Shown here in pieces: positions 1 to 4,851 of a stretch of DNA of 5,131 nucleotides. Under the pieces are notes generated by a model. The model had not been told where the DNA came from. It searched no databases and worked only from the letters and a program-made list of their open reading frames with translations. The stretch comes from Giesbergeria sp. (lineage in GTDB: Bacteria; Pseudomonadota; Gammaproteobacteria; Burkholderiales; Burkholderiaceae_C), in the NCBI GenBank assembly GCA_030690515.1, contig JAUYGP010000691.1, positions 1 through 5,131 of the forward strand, written 5' to 3'. Made by a program: the position numbers and the translations under genes. How positions within the stretch are numbered: position 1 is the first letter of the stretch; every line of letters starts with the position of its first letter.

Positions 1-389
1 AGTTGCTGATCGACGTGCAGCACCAGTTGTTCAACCTGGGGGGCGAGCTGTCGATCCCGGGCTTTGAATTGCTCAAGGAAGCGGCTGTGTTGCAACTGGA
101 CCAGGCGCTCGAAATCCACAACGCCGCGTTGCCGCGTCTGCAGGAATTCATCCTGCCCGCCGGCACCCGCGCCGCCGCGCAGGCCCACATCTGCCGCACT
201 GTGGCCCGCCGCGCCGAGCGCGCCGTGGTCGCCCTGGGCAGCCAGGAAGCGGTGCGCGAGGCGCCGCGCCACTACCTTAACCGCCTGTCGGACCTGATGT
301 TCGTGCTCTCGCGCGTGCTCAACCGCATGGATGGCGGTGATGACGTGTATTGGAGGAGCGAGCGTCTGGCGCGCAGTGAGTCGGAATAG
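1..389 (+). CDS. PduO-type cob(I)yrinic acid a,c-diamide adenosyltransferase, 5'-partial
   Basis: This enzyme transfers the 5'-deoxyadenosyl group of ATP to the cobalt of cob(I)alamin, making coenzyme B12 in the cytoplasm. The 128 visible residues run to a TAG stop. They show FILPAGT (49-55), the segment ICRTVARRAER (63-73), YLNRLSD (91-97) and a C-terminal helix ending DVYWRSER. The RRAER and NRLSD blocks are hallmarks of the PduO/human MMAB family, where they line the ATP and corrinoid sites. The family is usually about 185-190 residues, so some 55-60 N-terminal residues, including the nucleotide-binding start, lie outside the window. The reading frame is open to the left edge, so the TTG at position 3 is an internal leucine codon and not the start. 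The gene is convergent with the hydrolase downstream. The family assignment is firm; which B12-dependent enzyme it serves cannot be seen here. Confidence 0.93.
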   Translation, partial: LLIDVQHQLFNLGGELSIPGFELLKEAAVLQLDQALEIHNAALPRLQEFILPAGTRAAAQAHICRTVARRAERAVVALGSQEAVREAPRHYLNRLSDLMFVLSRVLNRMDGGDDVYWRSERLARSESE

Positions 390-418
390 AAAGCCGGGGG
401 GATTGGCTGCCGCGTGCA

Positions 419-460
419 CGCCTAAAAGGGGCGAGGCCCACTCGCAAGAAACTTTAGGCG
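419..460. repeat. Nested inverted repeat between convergent genes (possible terminator or recombination relic)
   Basis: An outer perfect 8-bp inverted repeat (CGCCTAAA at 419-426, TTTAGGCG at 453-460) encloses a perfect 5-bp one (GCGAG at 431-435, CTCGC at 441-445) with a 5-base loop. The two stems are separated by unpaired strands of 4 and 7 bases. The element lies between the stop codons of the adenosyltransferase and the hydrolase, and the hydrolase stop (TAA, minus strand) is inside the outer arm. No T-run follows on either strand, so it is not a classical intrinsic terminator. It could still protect 3' ends or act as a weak bidirectional terminator. The base pairing is seen directly; the role is inferred. 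Confidence 0.5.
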
Positions 461-1206
461 ACACCCCGCAGGCACAGCGACGCGATGGCTGCGTAGGCCG
501 CTGCTCGTGCTTGTGGCTCTTGTTCAAAGTGCGCGATGAGGTCGTGGCCCGACCGCTCAATGACGTGATGCGCGCGCGAAGCGCAGTGCTGGCCGCTTGA
601 CACGTACCGGAGAGAAATTTCCGCAGTAACCACTGCGTCCTCTTCGGCAGACACCACCAGCAGGTGGCCCGTGTAGGCGCGTACGAGATCAAAGGCATCC
701 GAGTCGGCCCAGCTTCGCTCAGCCCGCAGCAGTTGGCTGAATAGAGGTCCAAAGGGTGTGGTGTAAGCAAGTGGGGTGTACGCCGCAGGAATCGCTAGGC
801 ACAGGTGACTAACGCCAAGCAAAGCCCCCGCTCTTACCGCCACATACGCACCCATGCTGAACCCTATCAGCGTGAGCGCTGACGGGTTCAGGTGGAGATA
901 TTGCGTTGCCGCTAGCACTTGCTGAACCCGTTCATCAAGTGTGGTGCCCAGCTGGGCGCTGCCAGTGCGTCCGTGGCCGATGAAGTCAAACGCGAGCGTT
1001 TCAATATGGCGCTGATAGAGGAGCGCACGAAGCGCTTGGAAGCGCGCAACTGATGAGCTGCCGCCGCCATGAAGAAGGAGCGCTGTACCTGCGATATCGG
1101 GCGGCGTCCAGCGATCTCCCATCAGCAGGTGGCCTCGGAACGGCACCGCAAAATCCGTTACTGCATACGGTCCGGGCCTGAAGAAACTGTTGGGGATGTC
1201 TTGCAT
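454..1206 (-). CDS. Alpha/beta hydrolase
   Basis: This is a 250-residue protein of the alpha/beta-hydrolase fold, probably a cytoplasmic serine hydrolase (esterase or lipase-like) of unknown substrate. Visible hallmarks in order are LLLHGGGSSS (43-52) as oxyanion-hole loop, FDFIGHGRT (73-81), the nucleophile elbow GFSMG (115-119) with Ser117, the strand HLLVVSAEED (181-190) supplying the acid Asp190, and SGHD (219-222) with His221. The triad is therefore complete and in the expected order, and the length is normal. There is no signal peptide. The ATG at 1206 has no clear Shine-Dalgarno sequence. An internal ATG at residue 29 has GAGG about ten bases upstream, but starting there would remove the first beta strands, so I keep the first ATG. 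GC content is visibly lower than in the flanking genes. It could also be a dienelactone-hydrolase or acyl-transferase relative; the sequence does not decide. Confidence 0.88.
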   Translation of the reverse strand: MQDIPNSFFRPGPYAVTDFAVPFRGHLLMGDRWTPPDIAGTALLLHGGGSSSVARFQALRALLYQRHIETLAFDFIGHGRTGSAQLGTTLDERVQQVLAATQYLHLNPSALTLIGFSMGAYVAVRAGALLGVSHLCLAIPAAYTPLAYTTPFGPLFSQLLRAERSWADSDAFDLVRAYTGHLLVVSAEEDAVVTAEISLRYVSSGQHCASRAHHVIERSGHDLIAHFEQEPQARAAAYAAIASLCLRGVA

Positions 1207-1289
1207 AAATAACGTGACCCATACGGGACTGGTGCAAACGGAGCACGCAGTTCAGCGGCACCACGGCTTCGCTCCTACCCCACCGTTGG

Positions 1290-1589
1290 CTACCTGCGAA
1301 AGGCCTTGTTGGCGATCTTCCAGCGCTTGGGCATCTTCAGCAGCGAGAAGAAATCAATACAGGTCATTGTGCCGTGCGCCACCGTGATTTTGGTGGCCCC
1401 AGCGGCGCCGGATAGGTTGAGGGAATCGAAGGTGCAGCTGTGGGTGGCTTCGTCGGATGCGGGCTGACCGTTGAAGCGTTTGACGCATTCGTCCACCAAC
1501 CACGAGACGAGCGTGCCATCGCGTACGGTTGCTGGCGATAGCGGTGCTAGCGCTGTGGTCTTCGCCTTGCGTGATGGTGATTTCGACAT
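1290..1589 (-). pseudogene. Probable 5'-truncated NTF2-like / lumazine-binding-family protein
   Basis: A 99-codon ORF whose C-terminal half, CIDFFSLLKMPKRWKIANKAF (residues 77-97), fits the end of the NTF2-like superfamily branch called putative lumazine-binding (Lumazine_bd_2). Members end in a Y/F-x-L-L-K-x-x-x-x-W-x-I-x-N-K-x-F pattern. Residues 20-40 (TVRDGTLVSWLVDECVKRF) could be the preceding helix, and 52-73 the central strands. Family members are usually about 115-140 residues and begin with a helix plus an F-H-x-x-A segment; none of this is present. The first 19 residues (Ser/Lys/Ala/Pro-rich) do not resemble the family. In-frame extension is blocked by a TGA two codons before the ATG, and no convincing Shine-Dalgarno sequence is seen. 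The missing 5' part lies where the repeat element begins, suggesting loss by rearrangement. It may instead be a short functional protein. Same strand as the hydrolase, 83 bases upstream of it. Confidence 0.5.
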
Positions 1590-1653
1590 TTTTCATGTCT
1601 CGCCGTGTTTCCTGGGCTCGACCCAGCAATATGCAGATTTTTCCAATATTTGT

Positions 1654-1730
1654 ACTAAAAGCGCTTCCAAAACGATAGCTTTTAGTGCTTTGTTTACAAG
1701 CGCTAGCAGCCAATTCGGCTCAAATTTCCT
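1654..1730. repeat. AT-rich dispersed-repeat-like intergenic element with two overlapping hairpins
   Basis: The stretch contains a perfect 9-bp inverted repeat (ACTAAAAGC 1654-1662, GCTTTTAGT 1678-1686, 15-base loop). A second stem pairs TAGTGCTT (1683-1690) with AAGCGCTA (1698-1705) across a 7-base loop, perfect apart from one U-G pair. Because 1683-1686 belongs to both stems, they cannot form together. The pattern of ATAGCTTTTAG, then a GCGCTTG/CAAGCGCTAGCAGCC hairpin, then GGCTCAAATTT resembles a short element I remember as frequent between genes of Comamonadaceae. That identification is from memory and unsearched. GC content here is far lower than in the neighbours (21 of 60 bases in 1621-1680). 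It begins two bases past the thioesterase stop and could end that transcript. Confidence 0.55.
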
Positions 1731-1732
1731 GT

Positions 1733-2155
1733 TCAGCGCGGCGCCAGCATCGCCATGGTGATGCGTGAAACGCAGGTCAATTCGCCCGCGTCGTTCACCA
1801 TTTCAATCGCCCACACCTGCGTGGTGCGGCCAATGTGCACTGGCCGCGCCGTGCCTGTCACCCAGCCGCTGGTGGCGGCGCGCAGGTGGTTGGCGTTGAT
1901 GTCCAGGCCCACGCCGCGGTGGCCTTCGGGGCTGGCGTAGAAGGCGCCGATGGAGCCCAGCGTTTCGGCCAGTACCACGCTCACGCCCCCGTGCAGCAGG
2001 CCAAAGGGCTGGCGCGTGCGCTCGTCCACGGGTACGCGCCCGCGCAGGTAGTCGTCGCCAATTTCGGTGAATTCGATGCCCAGGTGCGTGACGGCGGTGT
2101 TCTCGCTCGTCTGATTGCAGGCTTCCAGGCTGATGGGCTTTTTCCAGATCGTCAT
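1733..2155 (-). CDS. Hotdog-fold acyl-CoA thioesterase (YdiI/MenI-like, PaaI superfamily)
   Basis: A thioesterase hydrolysing acyl- or aroyl-CoA thioesters in the cytoplasm. From the chosen ATG it is 140 residues, the usual size for single-domain hotdog enzymes. It begins MTIWKKPISLEACN, which lines up with the start of E. coli YdiI (MenI, 1,4-dihydroxy-2-naphthoyl-CoA hydrolase). The core VDERTRQPFGLLHGG is followed by VSVVLAETLGS. Gln, His and the Glu of LAE fall where YdiI has its active-site residues (Glu63 is the catalytic base there). VGLDINANHLRAA and the HIGRTTQVWAIE strand also match. A GTG at 2188 would add 11 residues (TAVDAAPQR-type, unlike the family); neither start has a clear Shine-Dalgarno sequence, so homology decided. 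Many betaproteobacteria use ubiquinone, so a menaquinone role is not implied; a general aromatic or fatty acyl-CoA role is as likely. The family call is firm, the substrate unknown. Confidence 0.9.
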   Translation of the reverse strand: MTIWKKPISLEACNQTSENTAVTHLGIEFTEIGDDYLRGRVPVDERTRQPFGLLHGGVSVVLAETLGSIGAFYASPEGHRGVGLDINANHLRAATSGWVTGTARPVHIGRTTQVWAIEMVNDAGELTCVSRITMAMLAPR

Positions 2156-2188
2156 GGTGCGTTGGGGGGCGGCGTCTACCGCTGTCAC

Positions 2189-2289
2189 AAGAAATACATC
2201 AAAATTAAGGGTTTTCCCGGATGCTACGCCGTGTGCACAGCCCTCCGGGACGCCCTTTGCTGACCTTCTTTATATCCGGAGCCCGCCCC
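2189..2289. promoter_or_regulatory. Divergent intergenic region with palindrome and likely ribosome binding site
   Basis: This region separates the divergently transcribed thioesterase and substrate-binding protein genes. It holds the 8-bp palindrome TGTGCACA (2232-2239), itself enclosed by an inverted repeat CCCGGA (2216-2221) / TCCGGG (2244-2249). Such a dyad is where a shared operator could sit, but I recognise no known regulator site. The side next to the thioesterase (2188-2215) is AT-rich, as expected for a promoter, yet no pair of boxes close to the sigma-70 consensus is clear on either strand. GGAG at 2278-2281, eight bases before the GTG at 2290, is a good Shine-Dalgarno sequence and fixes the start of the binding-protein gene. 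Confidence 0.4.
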
Positions 2290-3435
2290 GTGCAACGTCG
2301 CCAGTTTGTCTTGTCTACCACCGCAGCCCTTGCGGCCCCCGCCTTTCTTCGCAACGCACTCGCCCAAGAGGGGGGCATCAGCGGCAAGTCGCTGACCATC
2401 GGGTGTTCGGCCGCTCTCAGCGGGCCGCTGGCTGGTTTTGGCTCCGACCTGCGCCAAGGCGCCGAGGCAGCCATCGCCCAGATCAACGCACGCGGGGGTG
2501 TGCACGGCCGTGCGCTGCAGCTCAACATGGTGGATGACGGCTACGTCCCCCAGCGCACCATCGACAACGTCAAGCAGATGCTGGGCCAAGGCTCGGCTTT
2601 TGCGTTGTTCTCGTGCGTGGGCACGCCCAATAACACCGCCATCCTGCCGATGGTGGAAGAGGCTGGCATTCCCTACGTGGCGCCGCTGACTGGGGCCTCG
2701 TCGCTGCGCAAGAACGCGCGCAACGTGTTCCACGTGCGCGCCAGCTACACCGAGGAGGTGCAGCGCCTGGTGCAGCGCCTCATGGGCATGGGCGTCAAGG
2801 AGATCGGCATCGTTTTCCTGGATAACGCCTATGGCCGCGAATTGCTCGAAGACGCCAACCGCGCGCTGGCGACTGCAGGCGGCAAGGCCTCGGTGCAGGC
2901 CGCGCTGGCCACCGATGGAAAGAACCTGGACGCTGTGCTCGCGCAGGTGGATGCGGCGCACCCCTCTGCCGTGCTGCTGGTGACCGCCGGTGCCGCCACG
3001 GTGCCGCTGGTGCGTGGGCTGCGCAAAGTGCTGCCGGGCGTGCTGATGGCGGGTGTGAGTGCCTCGCTGACCGGCGACGCCTACAAGCAATTGGGTGAGA
3101 CCGGCCGTGGCCTGGCTGTGACCATGGTTATGCCCGACCCGAACAAGGGGAAAAACGCCGTGGTACGCGACTACCAGGCCGCCATGAAAGTGCGCGGGCA
3201 GCAGGAGTTTGGCCTGGGCAGCCTTGAAGGTTATGTGAACATGCGCGTGCTGGCCGAAGGCCTGGAGCGCGCCGGCAGCGACCCTACGCGCTCCAAGCTG
3301 CGCAGCGCGCTGGCGGGTATCCGCAACTGGGACATGGGTGGTTTTGTGGTCGACTACTGCGGCCAGGCGCCCTATGTGGGCTCGCGCTACATCGACCTGG
3401 GTGTGCTCGGCTCTGCGGGCAAGTTCCTGGCTTGA
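2290..3435 (+). CDS. ABC transporter substrate-binding protein, Leu/Ile/Val (Peripla_BP_6) family
   Basis: A periplasmic solute-binding protein of the type that feeds branched-chain amino acid or aromatic/organic acid ABC importers. I start it at the GTG with GGAG eight bases upstream, giving 381 residues. An in-frame ATG at 2221 would prepend 23 residues rich in Pro and Arg that would bury the signal peptide. The protein opens MQRRQFVLSTT: a twin-arginine-like motif, a hydrophobic stretch (6-20) and a likely cleavage after ALA at 23-25. The mature part shows GCSAALSGPLAGFG (38-51), the fold's first ligand loop, then GTPNNTAILP (111-120), YVAPLTGASS (129-138), DNAYGRE (178-184), LEGYVNMRVLAEGLERAG (312-329) and the closing PYVGSRYIDLGVLG (361-374). 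All are typical of the family and the length is usual. No permease or ATPase genes adjoin, so the ligand cannot be inferred; it may borrow a transporter encoded elsewhere. Confidence 0.93.
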   Translation: MQRRQFVLSTTAALAAPAFLRNALAQEGGISGKSLTIGCSAALSGPLAGFGSDLRQGAEAAIAQINARGGVHGRALQLNMVDDGYVPQRTIDNVKQMLGQGSAFALFSCVGTPNNTAILPMVEEAGIPYVAPLTGASSLRKNARNVFHVRASYTEEVQRLVQRLMGMGVKEIGIVFLDNAYGRELLEDANRALATAGGKASVQAALATDGKNLDAVLAQVDAAHPSAVLLVTAGAATVPLVRGLRKVLPGVLMAGVSASLTGDAYKQLGETGRGLAVTMVMPDPNKGKNAVVRDYQAAMKVRGQQEFGLGSLEGYVNMRVLAEGLERAGSDPTRSKLRSALAGIRNWDMGGFVVDYCGQAPYVGSRYIDLGVLGSAGKFLA

Positions 3436-3444
3436 AACCGGGAT

Positions 3445-3486
3445 GGCCGGGGCCGTGGGTGCCCCGGCCGAACCTCAGCTATTTTT
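3445..3486 (+). terminator. Rho-independent terminator between convergent genes
   Basis: A perfect 9-bp GC-only stem, GGCCGGGGC (3445-3453) with GCCCCGGCC (3461-3469), closes a 7-base loop. It starts nine bases after the TGA of the binding-protein gene. A five-T run follows at 3482-3486, displaced 12 bases from the stem, so it is not a textbook terminator on the plus strand. On the minus strand only TTT follows, shortly after the stem. The position between two converging stop codons (3435 and 3475) suggests that it serves both genes. The hairpin is seen directly; bidirectional use is inferred. Confidence 0.7.
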
Positions 3487-4764
3487 GCGGTTGAGCAGGG
3501 CGTACAGCACGATGGCGCCAAAGGTCGCAGTGCCAATGCCGCCCAGCGCAAACTGGCCGAACTTGAGGGTGAAATCGCCCGTGCCCAGGATGAGCGTGAT
3601 GGCGGCGACGATGAGGTTCTTGTTCTGCGAGAAATCGACCTTGTTGTCCACCCAGATCTTGGCGCCCGCCACGGCAATCAGGCCGAACACCACGATGGAG
3701 ACACCGCCCATCACCGGCAGTGGGATGGTCTGGATCACGGCGCCGAACTTGGGGCTGAAACCCAGCAGCACGGCGATCAGTGCGGCCACCAGGAACACGG
3801 CGGTGGAGTAGATCTTGGTCGCAGCCATCACGCCGATGTTCTCGGCGTAGGTGGTCACGCCTGTGCCCCCTGCGCCGCCGCTGACCATGGTGGCGATGCC
3901 GTCACCGATAAAGGCGCGGCCCATGTACTGGTCAAGGTTCTTGCCTGTCATGGCGGTCACGGCCTTGATGTGGCCCAAGTTTTCCGCCACCAGGATGATG
4001 GCCACCGGTGCGATGAGCAGCATGGCCGGGCCACTGAACACAGGCGCCGTAAAGCCGGGCAGCCCGAACCAGGGGGCCGCCATCAGGGCCGACAGGTCCA
4101 GCGGCTTGCCCAGACCCATGCCGTTGGTGAGCACGGCGTAAATGATGCTGGCCGCGATCAGACCCACCAGAATCAGCAGGCGCTGCACCATGCCACGGGT
4201 GAGCACGGCAACCAGCCCCACGCAGACAAAGGTGACGGCCTGCATCCAGCTGTCGAAATTGCTGGCCGCCATGTTCTTGATGGGGATGCCGGCCAGGTTC
4301 AGGCCGATCACCGCCACCACCGAACCGGTGACCACGGGGGGCATGGCGCGCTCGATCCAGCCGGTGCCGACCATCTGCACGATGACCCCGATGGCCGTAT
4401 AGAGCAGGCCGCAGGCCACGATGCCCCCCAGGGCGACGCCCAGGTTGGCGTTGGGGCCTTGGCCCGCGTACGCCGTGGCACCGATGACGACGCCGATGAA
4501 GGCGAAGCTCGAACCCAGGTAGCTGGGCACCTTGCCGCCCGTGACGACGAAGAAGATCAGCGTGCCAATCCCGCTCATCAAAATGGCCAGGTTCGGATCA
4601 AACCCCATCAGGATGGGCGCCAGCACCGTGGCACCGAACATGGCGATGACATGCTGCACACCCATCATGGCCGTCTGCGGCCAGGGCAGACGCTCGTCCG
4701 GGCCGATTACGCCGCCCTGCGCCAGTACATCGGCGCTCTTCTCCTGCCAGTCAAACATTCCCAT
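3475..4764 (-). CDS. rutG: NCS2 family uracil/pyrimidine permease, RutG-like
   Basis: An inner-membrane nucleobase:cation symporter of the NCS2 (UraA/RutG/xanthine permease) family, 429 residues, most of it hydrophobic helices between residue 31 and 425. Near the start GVIGPDERLPW (18-28) and GVQHVIAMFGATVLAPILMG (35-54) agree with E. coli RutG as I remember it. So do the later VPSYLGSSFAF (79-89), RAMPPVVTGSVV (139-150) and ILVAENLGHIKAVTAMTG (257-274). Glu261, His265 and Glu308 (in TTYAENIGVMAATK, 304-317) align with UraA Glu241, His245 and Glu290, which bind uracil and couple protons. The full set of helices and the length are normal. The first ATG is supported by GGAGG eight bases upstream. 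No other rut genes adjoin, so general uracil uptake (a UraA role) is as plausible as pyrimidine-catabolic RutG. It follows fumarylacetoacetase on the same strand after 87 bases; co-transcription is possible but functionally unexplained. Confidence 0.92.
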   Translation of the reverse strand: MGMFDWQEKSADVLAQGGVIGPDERLPWPQTAMMGVQHVIAMFGATVLAPILMGFDPNLAILMSGIGTLIFFVVTGGKVPSYLGSSFAFIGVVIGATAYAGQGPNANLGVALGGIVACGLLYTAIGVIVQMVGTGWIERAMPPVVTGSVVAVIGLNLAGIPIKNMAASNFDSWMQAVTFVCVGLVAVLTRGMVQRLLILVGLIAASIIYAVLTNGMGLGKPLDLSALMAAPWFGLPGFTAPVFSGPAMLLIAPVAIILVAENLGHIKAVTAMTGKNLDQYMGRAFIGDGIATMVSGGAGGTGVTTYAENIGVMAATKIYSTAVFLVAALIAVLLGFSPKFGAVIQTIPLPVMGGVSIVVFGLIAVAGAKIWVDNKVDFSQNKNLIVAAITLILGTGDFTLKFGQFALGGIGTATFGAIVLYALLNRKNS

Positions 4765-4770
4765 GCTGCT

Positions 4771-4777
4771 TCCCTCC
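4771..4777 (-). promoter_or_regulatory. Ribosome binding site of the permease gene
   Basis: The minus strand reads GGAGGGA here, with GGAGG ending eight bases before the ATG at 4764. This is a strong Shine-Dalgarno match. It favours that ATG over the in-frame ATG two codons further in. Confidence 0.75.
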
Positions 4778-4833
4778 GTGTAACGATGGCCGCGATGCTA
4801 CGCGAAACAGGCCTTTGGCGGGGTCCGTCTACA

Positions 4834-4850
4834 GCCGCTAGAACAGCGGT
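4834..4850 (-). other. Small GC hairpin just after the fumarylacetoacetase stop
   Basis: CCGCT (4835-4839) pairs with AGCGG (4845-4849) across a 5-base loop, with one further G-U pair outside. It lies immediately downstream of the TGA at 4852-4854. The stem is short and no T-run follows on the minus strand, so transcription probably continues at least partly into the permease gene. The pairing could also be chance in GC-rich DNA. Confidence 0.25.
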
Positions 4851-4851
4851 C

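Noticed and set aside
331..600. 89-codon plus-strand frame bridging the adenosyltransferase end and the hydrolase
   Set aside because: It overlaps both real genes in another frame and has neither domain features nor a ribosome binding site.
1208..1237. Sigma-70-like promoter on the minus strand (TTGCAC, 18 bases, GTTATT)
   Set aside because: The -10 box matches only three of six consensus bases and would put the transcript start inside the start codon; too weak to list as a feature.
1207..1289. Possible small RNA or second recombination site between the hydrolase and the NTF2-like ORF
   Set aside because: Only a 4-bp GTGC/GCAC repeat and an imperfect palindrome are present, with no stable stem, T-run or mirrored core boxes.
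1354..1713. Alternative minus-strand frame beginning MKNVEITITQ near 1596, considered as the lost N-terminus of the NTF2-like gene by frameshift
   Set aside because: Its first 25 residues do not resemble the start of the family, and no single frameshift would restore a normal domain.
1733..2188. GTG start of the thioesterase at 2188
   Set aside because: It adds 11 residues unlike the family, and no Shine-Dalgarno sequence precedes it. The ATG at 2155 matches the start of YdiI-type proteins.
2224..3090. 288-codon open frame on the minus strand
   Set aside because: It is antisense to the substrate-binding protein gene. Its product is a His/Arg/Gly-rich shadow with no domain pattern, typical of GC-rich codon bias.
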